Below the pieces are notes generated by a model that was not told the origin of the DNA, did no database searches, and saw only the letters and a program-made list of their open reading frames with translations. 64,000 nt of DNA. Source: Amycolatopsis acidiphila. Lineage in GTDB: Bacteria; Actinomycetota; Actinomycetes; Mycobacteriales; Pseudonocardiaceae. Where the stretch lies: contig NZ_CP090063.1 in assembly GCF_021391495.1 (NCBI RefSeq), positions 2,356,001-2,420,000 of the forward strand, given 5' to 3'. A program made the position numbers and the translations under genes. This document shows, piece after piece, positions 1 through 8,584 of this stretch (its first letter is position 1; each line of letters starts with the position of its first letter).

Positions 1-1
1 G

Positions 2-823
2 GTCAAGCGGCGGCACCAGGGCGCGGCCGACACCAGCCCCCCCGACCGGGTGCGGCTGGAACGGTTGATCGGCAAGAACGCGGCCCAGGTCGCGGCGACC
101 TGTTCGGACGAGGTGTTCGAGCTCGCGCGGATGGGCCTGCCCCGGCCGCGGATGTCCGTCGTGCCGTGCGGAGTGGACCTCGACCGGTTCGGCGTGACCG
201 GGCCGACGGCCGTCCGCGGCGCCAAGCGCCGCCTTGTCAGCGTCGGAAGGTTGGTGCCCCGCAAGGGTTTCGCGACCGCGATCGCCGCGCTGGCGGGGGT
301 GCCCGACACCGAGCTGGTGATCGCGGGAGGCCCGGACGAGGGCAGGCTCGCGGACGATCCCGAGGCGCGCAGGCTGCGTGAGCTCGCCAAGCGGTGTGGC
401 GTGGCCGGCCGCGTGCACCTGCTGGGACAGGTGTCGCGCACCGAGATGCCGGGCCTGCTGCGCTCGGCGGACATCGTCGTGTGCACGCCCTGGTACGAGC
501 CGTTCGGCATCGTGCCGCTGGAGGCGATGGCGTGCGGGCGGCCCGTCGTCGCCGCCGCGGTCGGCGGCCTGATCGACACCGTCGTCGACGGGGTGACCGG
601 CGAGCTGGTGCCGCCGAAGCGGCCGGAGGTGCTCGCCGCGACCCTGCGGCGGCTGCTGGACAACCCGGCCCAGCGCGAGGCCTACGGCGTCGCCGGGATG
701 GACCGGGCGCATTCGCGGTACTCCTGGGACCGCATCGCCGTGGACATTCTCCGGGTCTACGAAAAGGCCCTCACCGAACGGGCACCCGCGCCGGCGCGTC
801 CGGTCGCGGGCAGCCACGCCTGA
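2..823 (+). CDS. GT4 glycosyltransferase, 5' end outside window
   Basis: The reading frame is open from the first bases of the window, so the N-terminal acceptor domain is cut off and about 273 C-terminal residues are visible. These form the nucleotide-sugar-binding Rossmann half of a GT-B, family GT4 (glycogen synthase/mannosyltransferase-like) enzyme: PCGVDLDRF, the [10 protein letters not shown] loop, and EPFGIVPLE, which gives the E-x7-E donor-binding motif, followed by [12 protein letters not shown]. It probably transfers an activated sugar to a cell-envelope or secreted acceptor. It sits 1.2 kb upstream of the heptose operon on the same strand, separated by an opposite-strand catalase gene, and may belong functionally to that sugar cluster. 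The GTG at 50 is internal; homology continues upstream of it. Confidence 0.85.
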   Translation, partial: VKRRHQGAADTSPPDRVRLERLIGKNAAQVAATCSDEVFELARMGLPRPRMSVVPCGVDLDRFGVTGPTAVRGAKRRLVSVGRLVPRKGFATAIAALAGVPDTELVIAGGPDEGRLADDPEARRLRELAKRCGVAGRVHLLGQVSRTEMPGLLRSADIVVCTPWYEPFGIVPLEAMACGRPVVAAAVGGLIDTVVDGVTGELVPPKRPEVLAATLRRLLDNPAQREAYGVAGMDRAHSRYSWDRIAVDILRVYEKALTERAPAPARPVAGSHA

Positions 824-833
824 GGACCGCTGG

Positions 834-866
834 ACGGAGGGGCCCCGGACACCGGGGCCCCTCCGT
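834..866. terminator. Bidirectional intrinsic terminator hairpin
   Basis: A perfect 15-bp inverted repeat (834-848 with 852-866, loop ACA) lies between the converging glycosyltransferase and catalase genes. There is no long T tract, as is usual in GC-rich actinomycetes. It should serve both strands. Confidence 0.75.
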
Positions 867-875
867 TCGTGCGGG

Positions 876-1742
876 TCAGCTCAGCTTGTTCTTGGCCGAC
901 TGGGCCTTGCCCTTGATCGTGCCGACGGTGTCCTGTGTCGGCGAATAGGTGGCGTAGAGCGCCGGATCGGGCTTCGGGGCGGTGCCCGGGCCGCCGAGGG
1001 GCTTGGGATCCATGAGGTACTCGATCCGGTCCTCGCCGGTACTCCAGCCGCCCTTGTTGCCGTCGGGGCCGTCGGACAGGTGCCAGATCGTGTTGTTGTG
1101 CACCTGGTCCTCCTCGTCGAACAACGCGCTGGGCGCGATGTCGGTCTCGAGGCCGTCGGCTTCGAGCTCTTCGATCGCGCGCAGCCACTGCTTCTGGTGC
1201 ACCGTGTCGCGCGCGAGGTTGAACTTCAGCATCGCCTTCACGCCCGGATCATCGGTCATGTTGTACAACCGCGCGGTCTGCAACCGGCCCTGCGCCTCCG
1301 CCGCCGCGTTCGCCCGGAAGTCCGCCAGCAGGTTCCCGCTGGCCACGATGAACTTCCCGTTCCACGGATAGCCATTGGAGTCCGCAGGCAACGCACCCCC
1401 ACCCGCGACGATCGCCTGCTGCGGATCCATCCCCCCGAGCACCGCCGCCATCACCGGATCCTTGACCGACTCCGCCGTCGCCGTCGCCGGCGCGCCCTCC
1501 AGCAGCCGCGCCACCATCGTCGCGAGCATCTCCACGTGCCCGATCTCCTCGGTGGCCGTATCCATGATCAAGTCCTTGTACTTGCCCTCGATCCGGCAGT
1601 TCCAGCCCTGGAACAGATACTGCATCGTCACGGTCATTTCGCCGAATGCGCCACCGATCAGCTCCTGCAACTTGTGCGCGTACACGGCGTCCGGCTTCTC
1701 CGGCTTCGCTTCGAACTGCAGCATCTTCGTGTGTCTGAACAC
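876..1742 (-). CDS. Manganese catalase family protein
   Basis: The 288-aa protein starts MFRHTKMLQF, the usual start of dimanganese (non-haem) catalases, which disproportionate hydrogen peroxide. The four-helix ferritin-like core supplies carboxylate/histidine metal ligands: GEMTVTMQYLFQGW, ATEEIGHVEML (E-E-x-x-H) and, in the second half, AEAQGRLQTARLY and RDTVHQKQWLRAIEE. Length matches the family. It is a single-gene unit transcribed toward the upstream glycosyltransferase; the 255-bp gap to the heptose operon on its other side must hold both divergent promoters. Such catalases are often stress- or sporulation-induced, but no control site is certain here. Confidence 0.88.
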   Translation of the reverse strand: MFRHTKMLQFEAKPEKPDAVYAHKLQELIGGAFGEMTVTMQYLFQGWNCRIEGKYKDLIMDTATEEIGHVEMLATMVARLLEGAPATATAESVKDPVMAAVLGGMDPQQAIVAGGGALPADSNGYPWNGKFIVASGNLLADFRANAAAEAQGRLQTARLYNMTDDPGVKAMLKFNLARDTVHQKQWLRAIEELEADGLETDIAPSALFDEEDQVHNNTIWHLSDGPDGNKGGWSTGEDRIEYLMDPKPLGGPGTAPKPDPALYATYSPTQDTVGTIKGKAQSAKNKLS

Positions 1743-1997
1743 GGATGTGTCCCTTCCCTCGCCCTGGCCGCTGTCTGCGGTGCGGAGGGGCTTCCCGGTT
1801 CCGGCGCGGGTATTCGCCCGATTCCGGAGCGAATTCGGCGCCGTGCGGAAGAAGGAGAAGAAGTACCTCCGCAGCGTTTGCCGGTATCGACGGTGGGTAA
1901 GCGAGCTTCTATGGGAACGGGGAAGTGCTCACGGTCCGTACCCCGGCCTGTTTAGCAGTCGCTGCGCCGGGTAGCGGTAGCAGAGAAGGAGGTGAGC

Positions 1998-3476
1998 ATG
2001 CGGATTTCCCGCGTGGGGTATGCGGTAGTCGTGCCGGGCACCGGCGGGAGCTCGCTGGGCACCCTCCTCTCCGCGCTGGAGCACGGCAGCGGCCCGGCGC
2101 CGGACGAGGTGGTCGTGGTCGACGACCGCCCCTCCGGTGCGCCGCTGCCCGCGTCGGCCCTTCCGGTCCGGGTGGTGCGCCCGGCCGCGTCCGGCCCGGC
2201 CGCGGCGCGTAACGCCGGCTGGCGCGCGGCGCGCAGCGACTGGATCGTGTTCCTGGACGAGGACGTGCGCCCGCCCGCCGACTGGCGGCAGCGGCTCGTC
2301 GCCGACCTCACCGCGCTGCCGGAGCGGGTCGCCGGCTCGCGGGGGCATCTGGTCGTTTCGCCGCCCACGGGCGGGCGCCGCGCGACCGAACACGAACGCC
2401 GGACGGTCGAGCACGCGTCGGGCTGGGTCGGCTCCGACATCGCCTACCGGCGCGGGGTCCTGGCCGCGCTCGACGGGTTCGACGAACGTCTTTTCCGCGC
2501 CGAAGCGGATTTCGCCCTGCGGGTGCGGCAAGCGGGCTTCGCCGTCGAACGTGGTTCGCGGACGACTCTGCAGCCGCTGCGCCCGTCGGGGTTCTTCGCG
2601 AGTGTGACCGAGCAGCGGACGCATGCCGAGGATGCCTTGCTGCGCCGGAAGTTCGGGTCCGCCTGGCGCGATCTCGCCGGCATCGGACCCAGCCCGCTCG
2701 GGCGGCACGCGTTCACCACCGCGGCGGCGCTCGCGGCCGCTGGCCTCTCGCGCACGAGATTGCGTCGCGTCGCGACGGTCGCGGGTGCGGCGTGGCTGGC
2801 CCTCACCGCCGACCTCGCCCTGCGGCGGATCCTGCCAGGCCCGCGCACGCGCGACGAGGTCGCCCGGATGACCGTGACGAGCGCGCTCATCCCGTCCGCC
2901 GCGGTGTTTTCCCGGCTGTGCGGGGAAATCTCGGCCCTGCGCGCCGAACCCGCGACGCCCGGGGCCGTGTTGTTCGACCGCGACGACACCTTGATCGTCG
3001 ACGAGCCCTATCTTTCCGACGCGAAGCTCGTGCGACCCGTGCCGGGCGCCGAGCAGGTGCTGCGACGGCTGCGCGACGCGGGCGTGCCGATCGGCGTGGT
3101 GAGCAACCAGTCCGGCGTCGCCCGCGGTCTCATCACCGAGCAGCAGCTCGCCGAGGTCAACGCGCGGGTCGAGCAACTGCTCGGGCCGTTCGACACCTGG
3201 CAGGTGTGCGTGCACGGCGAGAGCGACGGATGTGCCTGCCGGAAGCCGAAACCGGGGCTCGTGCGGCAGGCCGCGCGGGCGCTGGGGGTGCGGCCGCGCG
3301 ACTGCGTGGTGATCGGCGACATCGGGTCCGACGTAGCGGCCGCCCGCGCGGCCGGCGCGACCGGGATCCTCGTGCCGACCGGCCGGACGCGTGCCGAGGA
3401 GATCCGCTCGGCCCCGTACGTCGCGAAGGACCTGCGGGAGGCGGTCGGCCTGGCGATGGGGGAGCGGGCATGGTGA
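1998..3476 (+). CDS. GT2 glycosyltransferase fused to GmhB-like HAD phosphatase
   Basis: The 492-aa protein has two domains. Residues 1-~230 are a GT-A, family 2 glycosyltransferase (VVVPGTGG start, DEVVVVDDRP, AARNAGWRAA, FLDEDVRPP). After a helical linker, residues ~320-470 form a HAD hydrolase of the HisB/GmhB type: FDRDDTL (DxDxT nucleophile and acid), SNQSGVARG, the zinc-loop CACRKPKPG and VIGDIGSDV. GmhB removes the 7-phosphate of heptose 1,7-bisphosphate, the step otherwise missing from this operon. I chose ATG 1998 because AAGGAGG at 1986-1992 is 5 nt before it; the GTG at 1992 would sit inside that ribosome site. It overlaps the next gene by 7 nt. The fusion itself is unusual; substrate of the GT2 half is unknown. 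Confidence 0.85.
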   Translation: MRISRVGYAVVVPGTGGSSLGTLLSALEHGSGPAPDEVVVVDDRPSGAPLPASALPVRVVRPAASGPAAARNAGWRAARSDWIVFLDEDVRPPADWRQRLVADLTALPERVAGSRGHLVVSPPTGGRRATEHERRTVEHASGWVGSDIAYRRGVLAALDGFDERLFRAEADFALRVRQAGFAVERGSRTTLQPLRPSGFFASVTEQRTHAEDALLRRKFGSAWRDLAGIGPSPLGRHAFTTAAALAAAGLSRTRLRRVATVAGAAWLALTADLALRRILPGPRTRDEVARMTVTSALIPSAAVFSRLCGEISALRAEPATPGAVLFDRDDTLIVDEPYLSDAKLVRPVPGAEQVLRRLRDAGVPIGVVSNQSGVARGLITEQQLAEVNARVEQLLGPFDTWQVCVHGESDGCACRKPKPGLVRQAARALGVRPRDCVVIGDIGSDVAAARAAGATGILVPTGRTRAEEIRSAPYVAKDLREAVGLAMGERAW

Positions 3477-4480
3477 AGGTCCTGGTGGCACGACTGGACA
3501 ACGCGGGCGACGTCCTGCTCGCCGGGCCCGCCGTGCGTGCCGTCGCCGCGGCCGCGGACTCGGTGACGATGCTCGCCGGGCCGCACGGGCGCGTCGCCGC
3601 GGAACTGCTGCCGGGGGTGGACGAGGTCGTCACGTGGTGCGCGCCGTGGATCGACCCGGCGCCGCCCGCGGTCACACCGGAGCACCTGGGCGAGCTGAAG
3701 ACGAAGATCCTCGCCGGGGGCTTCGACAAGGCCCTGATCTTCACGTCGTTCCACCAGTCCGCGCTGCCGCTGGCGCTGGTCCTGCGTGAATGCGGGGTGC
3801 CGTGGATCGGGGCGATCAGCGAGGACTACCCGGGCTCGCTGCTGGACCTGCGCCATCGCGTCGACGGCGACCCGCCCGAAGCCGAGAGAGCGCTTTCCCT
3901 CGCCCAGGCGGCCGGTTTCGCCCTGCCGCCCGGCGACGCGGGCGGTCTCGGCGTACGCCGGCCGCTGCCCGACGTGTCTCACCTGGTCGGCGAACCCGGT
4001 TATGTCGTGGTGCATCCCGCGGCCTCGGTGCCCGCCCGCCAGTGGCCTGCCGGGCACAACGCGGAAGCCGTGCGGATGCTGGCTGAAAGCGGTTACCGCG
4101 TCGTCGTCACCGGCGGTCCTGGCGAGGCCGCGCTCACCGCCGGGGTCGCGGGCACGCACGCGCTGGACCTGACCGGCCGGACGGACTTCGCCGAGCTCGC
4201 CGCGGTACTGGCCGGTGCCCGCGTGCTCGTCGCCCCCAACACCGGGCCGGCCCATCTCGCGGCGGCCGTCGGCACCCCGGTGGTGTCGCTGTTCGCCCCC
4301 GTGGTGCCCGCGCAGCGATGGGCGCCCCACGGCGTGCCCGTCGTGCTGCTCGGGGACCAGGACGCGCCGTGCCGCGACACCCGCGCACGGCAGTGCCCGG
4401 TGCCCGGCCACCCCTGCCTGACCGGGGTGCCACCCGAAGACGTCTGCCAGGCCGTCGAGAAACTAGGAGGTGCAGCGTGA
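3470..4480 (+). CDS. GT9 glycosyltransferase (heptosyltransferase-like) 1
   Basis: This 336-aa GT-B enzyme belongs to family GT9, whose known members (WaaC/WaaF/RfaF) transfer heptose from ADP-heptose. It opens VKVLVARLDNAGDVLLAGP, the R-x-D-x-x-GD signature of the family, and carries VVHPAASVPARQWP and the donor-site APNTGPAHLAAAVGTPVVSLF. C-terminal cysteines (CRDTRARQCPVPGHPC) resemble the small Cys cluster of the family. Start ATG 3470 overlaps the preceding stop, and its stop overlaps the gmhA GTG by 4 nt, so translation is coupled. Lying between gmhB-like and gmhA genes, it most likely uses the ADP-heptose made by its neighbours; the acceptor is unknown in an organism without lipopolysaccharide. 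Confidence 0.88.
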   Translation: MVKVLVARLDNAGDVLLAGPAVRAVAAAADSVTMLAGPHGRVAAELLPGVDEVVTWCAPWIDPAPPAVTPEHLGELKTKILAGGFDKALIFTSFHQSALPLALVLRECGVPWIGAISEDYPGSLLDLRHRVDGDPPEAERALSLAQAAGFALPPGDAGGLGVRRPLPDVSHLVGEPGYVVVHPAASVPARQWPAGHNAEAVRMLAESGYRVVVTGGPGEAALTAGVAGTHALDLTGRTDFAELAAVLAGARVLVAPNTGPAHLAAAVGTPVVSLFAPVVPAQRWAPHGVPVVLLGDQDAPCRDTRARQCPVPGHPCLTGVPPEDVCQAVEKLGGAA

Positions 4481-5040
4481 TCGAAGAGCGGTTCGGAGCT
4501 TTGTCCACCGCGATGCAGAGGCTCAGCGCGGACGCGCCGAGAATCGAGGCCTGGGGCCGACATCTCGCCGACGTGTTCGCCCGCGGCGGCAGACTGCTCG
4601 CCTGCGGCAACGGCGGCAGCGCGGCGGAGGCCCAGCACCTGACCGGCGAGCTGGTCGGCAGGTTCGTCAACGACCGGCAGCCGCTGTCCGCCATCGCGCT
4701 GCACGCCGACACCTCGGCGACCACCGCGATCGTCAACGACTTCGGCGAGCAGGAGGTCTTCGCCCGCCAGGTGCGCGCCCACGGCCGTGCCGGTGACGTG
4801 CTGGTGGCGCTCTCGACCAGCGGCCGCAGTCAGAACGTGTGCCTGGCCGCGAAGGTCGCCAACCAGCTCGACATGACGACGTGGGCGCTCACCGGCCCGG
4901 CCCCGAACGAGCTGGCTTCCCTGTGCGACGACGTCATCGCGATCGACGCGCCCCGCACCGGCACGGTGCAGGAGGCGCACCTGGCGGTGGTGCACGGGCT
5001 GTGCGCGGCCCTCGACGAGGCGCTCGGAGTGCCCTCGTGA
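4477..5040 (+). CDS. gmhA: Phosphoheptose isomerase
   Basis: GmhA converts sedoheptulose 7-phosphate to D-glycero-D-manno-heptose 7-phosphate, the committed step of heptose-nucleotide synthesis. The 187-aa protein has the family length and SIS fold with LLACGNGGSAAEAQHLTGEL, the catalytic and phosphate-binding segment of GmhA, VALSTSGRSQNV, and the C-terminal EAHLAVVHGLC with the active-site Glu/His region. The start is the GTG at 4477 in a GTGA overlap with the preceding gene; the stop overlaps the start of hldE in the same way. Position between GT9 and HldE makes confusion with DiaA or other SIS proteins unlikely. Confidence 0.92.
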   Translation: MIEERFGALSTAMQRLSADAPRIEAWGRHLADVFARGGRLLACGNGGSAAEAQHLTGELVGRFVNDRQPLSAIALHADTSATTAIVNDFGEQEVFARQVRAHGRAGDVLVALSTSGRSQNVCLAAKVANQLDMTTWALTGPAPNELASLCDDVIAIDAPRTGTVQEAHLAVVHGLCAALDEALGVPS

Positions 5041-6404
5041 CGGGGCCGCTGGTGGTGGTCGGCGACGCCCTGCTCGACATCGACGTCGAGGGCACCTCGG
5101 AGCGACTCTGCCCGGAGGCGCCCGTGCCCGTCGTCGACGTCGGCCGGGAGTGGCAGCGGCCCGGCGGCGCCGGGCTCGCGGCCCTGCTCGCCGCCCGCTC
5201 CGCGGCCGAGGTCGTCCTCGTCACCGCGATCGGCGCCGATCCCAGCGGCGCGCGGCTGGCCGCCCTGCTGGAGGGCGAGGTCGAGCTCTGCACGCTGCCG
5301 CTGGACGGGGAGACCCCGCGCAAGACGAGGATCCGCGCGGGGCAGCAGTCCGTCGTGCGGCTGGACCACGGCGGCGGCCGCGCGTCCCGCCGGACGCTCG
5401 ACGAGCGCACGATCTCCTTGCTGCGAAGCGCGTCGACGGTCCTCGTGGCCGACTACGGCCGCGGTGTCGCCGATCATCCGCAGATCCGGAAGCTGCTGGC
5501 CGAGGCCGCGACGCGGGTGCCGGTGGTCTGGGACCCGCATCCCCGCGGCGGCGCGCCCGTCCCCGGCGCCCGGCTGGTGACTCCGAACGACGCGGAGGCG
5601 GTGAAGTTCGCCGGGGCGGCCGGCGATCCCGCCGAACTCGCGGTTTCCTTGCGGGACAAGTGGAACGCGTCCGCGGTCGCGGTCACGCTCGGCTCGCGCG
5701 GCGCGGTGCTGGCCGCGGGCGGCGAGGTGCGCACGGTGCCGATCCCGGGCCCGGCGAAGGTCGCCGCGAGCCTGCGGCCGGACACCTGCGGCGCGGGCGA
5801 CCGGTTCGCCAGCGCCGCCGCCGCGGCCCTGTTCGACGGCGCGGACCTCACCGGCGCGGTGACGACCGCCGTCGAGTCCGCCGCGCGGTTCGTCGCCGCG
5901 GGTGCGGCCACCGCCGTCTCGCAACCGGCCGACGAGGCCGAGCCCGAGCCGGTGACCGACCCGCTCGCCTTCGCCGAGCGGGTACGCCGCCGCGGCGGGC
6001 GCCTGGTCGCCACCGGCGGCTGCTTCGACCTGCTGCACCCCGGGCACGTCGCGTTGCTGCGGCACGCGCGGTCGCTCGGCGACGCGCTGATCGTGTGCGT
6101 GAACTCCGACGCCTCCGTGCGCCGGCTCAAGGGACCGACGCGGCCCGTCGTGCCCGCCGCCGACCGGGTGCGGGTGCTCGCCGCGCTCGAGTCGGTGGAC
6201 GCGGTGGCGGTGTTCGACGAGTCCTCGCCGGCCGCCCTGCTCGACAGGATCGCGCCGGATGTCTGGGTGAAGGGCGGCGACTACGCGGGCACCGAACTGC
6301 CCGAGGCCGAGGTCGTGCGCGCGCACGGTGGCGAGATCGTGCTGGTTCCGACCGTCGAAGGCTATTCGACGACCCGACTGCTGGAGGGAGTCTCCCATGG
6401 CTGA
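5037..6404 (+). CDS. hldE: Bifunctional heptose 7-phosphate kinase / heptose 1-phosphate adenylyltransferase
   Basis: The 455-aa protein joins a PfkB/ribokinase domain (about 1-300; glycine-rich RPGGAGLAA and catalytic TCGAGDRF near 251) to a cytidylyltransferase-fold domain (about 325-455; GGCFDLLHPGHVALL with the HxGH nucleotide motif, VNSDASVRRLKG, VKGGDY, GYSTTRLLE). This is the HldE (RfaE) layout: phosphorylation of heptose 7-phosphate at C1, then, after GmhB removes the 7-phosphate, transfer of AMP to give ADP-heptose. The GTG start at 5037 overlaps the gmhA stop; the end overlaps the SDR gene by 8 nt. Whether ATP or another NTP is the donor cannot be read from sequence. Confidence 0.92.
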   Translation: MTGPLVVVGDALLDIDVEGTSERLCPEAPVPVVDVGREWQRPGGAGLAALLAARSAAEVVLVTAIGADPSGARLAALLEGEVELCTLPLDGETPRKTRIRAGQQSVVRLDHGGGRASRRTLDERTISLLRSASTVLVADYGRGVADHPQIRKLLAEAATRVPVVWDPHPRGGAPVPGARLVTPNDAEAVKFAGAAGDPAELAVSLRDKWNASAVAVTLGSRGAVLAAGGEVRTVPIPGPAKVAASLRPDTCGAGDRFASAAAAALFDGADLTGAVTTAVESAARFVAAGAATAVSQPADEAEPEPVTDPLAFAERVRRRGGRLVATGGCFDLLHPGHVALLRHARSLGDALIVCVNSDASVRRLKGPTRPVVPAADRVRVLAALESVDAVAVFDESSPAALLDRIAPDVWVKGGDYAGTELPEAEVVRAHGGEIVLVPTVEGYSTTRLLEGVSHG

Positions 6405-7083
6405 GCTGGGCAAGGTACTGATCACCGGTGGCGCGTCCGGGCTGGGCGCCGCGGCCGTCGCGGCCGTGGCCGAAGCCGGCGGGCAGCCGCTGGTGCTCGA
6501 CCTCAAGCCGCCGGCCGCCGACGTGCCGTACGTGTCGGTGGACCTCACCGACACCGCGGCCACCGAAAAGGCCGTCGCCGAGATCGCCGAGACCGCGGGC
6601 GGCCTCGACGCCGTCTTCACCGCCGCGGGCATCGACACCCCGGGCACCCTGGACTCGGTGTCCACAACGGACTGGGAGCGGGTGGTGAAGGTCAACCTGC
6701 TCGGCACCGCCGCGGTGATCCGGGCGGCGCTGCCCTACCTGAAGCGCTCGCACGGCAAGGTCGTCACCGTCGCGTCCACCCTCGGCATCAAGGCGGTCAG
6801 CGACGCCACTGCCTACTGCGCGTCGAAGTGGGGCGTGGTCGGGTTCACCCGCGCGCTCGCGGCCGAGACCGCGGGCCAGGTCGGCGTGACGCTGCTGATT
6901 CCCGGCGGTATGCACACGGCGTTCTTCGACACCCGCGACGAGCAGTACAAGCCGCCGGCCGACGCGAAGCTCAACCGCCCGGAGGACACCGCGAAGGCGG
7001 TGCTGTTCGCCCTGTCGCAGTCCGCGGGCTGCGAGGTGCGGGAGATGGTCGTGGCCTCCTCCGAAGAGGGCTCCTGGCCGTGA
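6397..7083 (+). CDS. Classical SDR oxidoreductase
   Basis: The 228-aa protein has the NAD(P)-binding TGGASGLG motif near the N terminus, a catalytic Ser in VTVASTLGI and the YCASKWG (YxxxK) active site, so it is a classical short-chain dehydrogenase. It is not the ADP-heptose 6-epimerase HldD, which is an extended SDR of about 310 residues. Its place inside the coupled heptose operon (8-nt overlap with hldE, TGA/GTG overlap with the next GT9) suggests that it oxidises or reduces a heptose or heptose-containing intermediate, but the substrate is not evident. Confidence 0.82.
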   Translation: MAELGKVLITGGASGLGAAAVAAVAEAGGQPLVLDLKPPAADVPYVSVDLTDTAATEKAVAEIAETAGGLDAVFTAAGIDTPGTLDSVSTTDWERVVKVNLLGTAAVIRAALPYLKRSHGKVVTVASTLGIKAVSDATAYCASKWGVVGFTRALAAETAGQVGVTLLIPGGMHTAFFDTRDEQYKPPADAKLNRPEDTAKAVLFALSQSAGCEVREMVVASSEEGSWP

Positions 7084-8042
7084 CCGACGTGCTGGTCCTG
7101 CGTGCGCTGGGCGTCGGGGACCTGCTCGTCTCCGTGCCCGCGCTGCGCGGGCTGCGCGCGGCCTTCCCGCGGGCGCGGATCACCCTGGCCGCGCCCGCGG
7201 GCCTGCGTGAGCTGGTGGCGCTCACGGGCGCCGTCGACGAGCTGCTGCCCACCACGAGGCTGGGCGGGCTGTCCTGGCGTGGTGCGCCGCCGTCGGTGGC
7301 GGTCAACCTGCACGGCAGCGGCCCGCAGAGCGTCGAGGACCTGTTCGGGACCCGGCCGGGACGCCTGCTCACCCACACCCACCACGACTATCCGGGGCTC
7401 GACGGCCCGGCGTGGCGGGCGACGGGCGTGCACGAGGCGGAACGCTGGTGCGACCTGCTCGGCTACTACGGGATTCCCGCCGACCGCACGGATCTCGCCA
7501 TCGCGCGGCCGGACCTGCCCAGCCCTGCACCGGCTGCCGTGGTCCTGCACCCCGGCGCCGCCTACGGCTCGCGGCGCTGGCCGCCCGAGCGGTTCGGCGA
7601 GGTCGGCCGGGCACTGGCCGCGGAGGGAAGGCGGGTGGTGGTGACCGGCAACGCCGGGGAGTACGCGCTCGCCAGGTCGGTCGCCGATGCGGCCGGGCTG
7701 GGGGAGGAGGCGGTGCTGGCGGGGAAGACGGCCCTGCCCGAGCTGGCCGCGCTGGTGGCCGACGCGGCGCTCGTCGTGTGCGGGGACACGGGTGCCGGGC
7801 ATCTCGCGACGGCCTACGGCACGCCTTCGGTGCTGGTGTTCGGGCCGGTCCCGCCGTCGCAGTGGGGACCGCCGCCGGGCTCGGCGGACCGGCATGTGGC
7901 GCTGTGGTCCGGCAGCGGCGCGGACCCCTTCGCCGACGAGCCGGATCCGGGGCTGCTGCGCATCACCCCGGCCGACGTGCTCGCCGCGGCGAGTCCGTTG
8001 TGGACGGTCAGGGAACGGGCTGTGGCGCGGACAGGACGGTGA
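7080..8042 (+). CDS. GT9 glycosyltransferase (heptosyltransferase-like) 2
   Basis: A second, 320-aa family GT9 enzyme follows: VLVLRALGVGDLLVSVPALRG at the N terminus, VVLHPGAAYGSRRWPPERFG, and CGDTGAGHLATAYGTPSVLVFG in the donor site. It differs clearly from the first GT9 of the operon (no C-terminal cysteines, shorter linker), so the two probably make different linkages rather than being recent duplicates. GTG 7080 overlaps the SDR stop. The last 35 bp overlap the converging STAS gene. It ends the heptose operon. Confidence 0.87.
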   Translation: MTDVLVLRALGVGDLLVSVPALRGLRAAFPRARITLAAPAGLRELVALTGAVDELLPTTRLGGLSWRGAPPSVAVNLHGSGPQSVEDLFGTRPGRLLTHTHHDYPGLDGPAWRATGVHEAERWCDLLGYYGIPADRTDLAIARPDLPSPAPAAVVLHPGAAYGSRRWPPERFGEVGRALAAEGRRVVVTGNAGEYALARSVADAAGLGEEAVLAGKTALPELAALVADAALVVCGDTGAGHLATAYGTPSVLVFGPVPPSQWGPPPGSADRHVALWSGSGADPFADEPDPGLLRITPADVLAAASPLWTVRERAVARTGR

Positions 8043-8379
8043 GGGCGGCGGGCACCGTGGGCTGCAGCGGCAGCCGGGCGGCCAGCCCGGTCAGCTGCAG
8101 CGGCCTGGTCACCGCCCGGGTGGAGCCGACCAGCGCCCAGCGCAGCCGGCGCCGCGCGGCGTCGTCGTCGGCGTCGAGCAGGACCTGCATCCCGGCCGAG
8201 CCGAGGAAGGTGACCTGATCCAGGTCGAGGACGAACTGCTGGTCCGCCGCCACCTGGGCGCCGAGGAAGTTCCGGAGACAGGGCGCGCCCAGTGCGTCGA
8301 CCTCGCCCGCCGTGCGGGCCAGGAGAATGCCGTCGTGGCGGTGTTCCGCGTCGATCCGGACGTCGTTCGAGGTGTGCAC
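8008..8379 (-). CDS. STAS-domain anti-sigma factor antagonist
   Basis: A 123-aa RsbV/BldG/SpoIIAA-type protein. The core has LDLDQVTFLGSAGMQVLL, where the Ser before AGM aligns with the phosphorylated Ser of the family. When dephosphorylated such proteins bind an anti-sigma kinase and free a sigma factor. I chose GTG 8379 because GGAAG lies just upstream and the STAS fold begins there, although the frame is open to 8535. The likely partner, an HATPase anti-sigma factor, is encoded upstream on the same strand (8585-8953). The C-terminal 35 bp overlap the convergent GT9 gene. Confidence 0.8.
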   Translation of the reverse strand: MHTSNDVRIDAEHRHDGILLARTAGEVDALGAPCLRNFLGAQVAADQQFVLDLDQVTFLGSAGMQVLLDADDDAARRRLRWALVGSTRAVTRPLQLTGLAARLPLQPTVPAALTVLSAPQPVP

Positions 8380-8584
8380 AACGTCTTCCGATCTGTCGAA
8401 GGTGCCCGGGAAGAGAACGCACACTGCAGAGGCCTGAAAAAGAAAACCGACGGTCGGGTGCGAGTCGCTTTCCCGGCGCGGCTGGGCTCTCAACCGCTCG
8501 CCTTCGACGGTACGGTCGTGGCACGGACCAGGCAAGGCACGAGAAGTGTCACGCAGTCGCTACTCCTGGTCACACGTGAATCTT

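Noticed and set aside
6397..7083. SDR as ADP-heptose 6-epimerase (HldD)
   Set aside because: It is a 228-aa classical SDR, whereas HldD is an extended SDR of about 310 residues.
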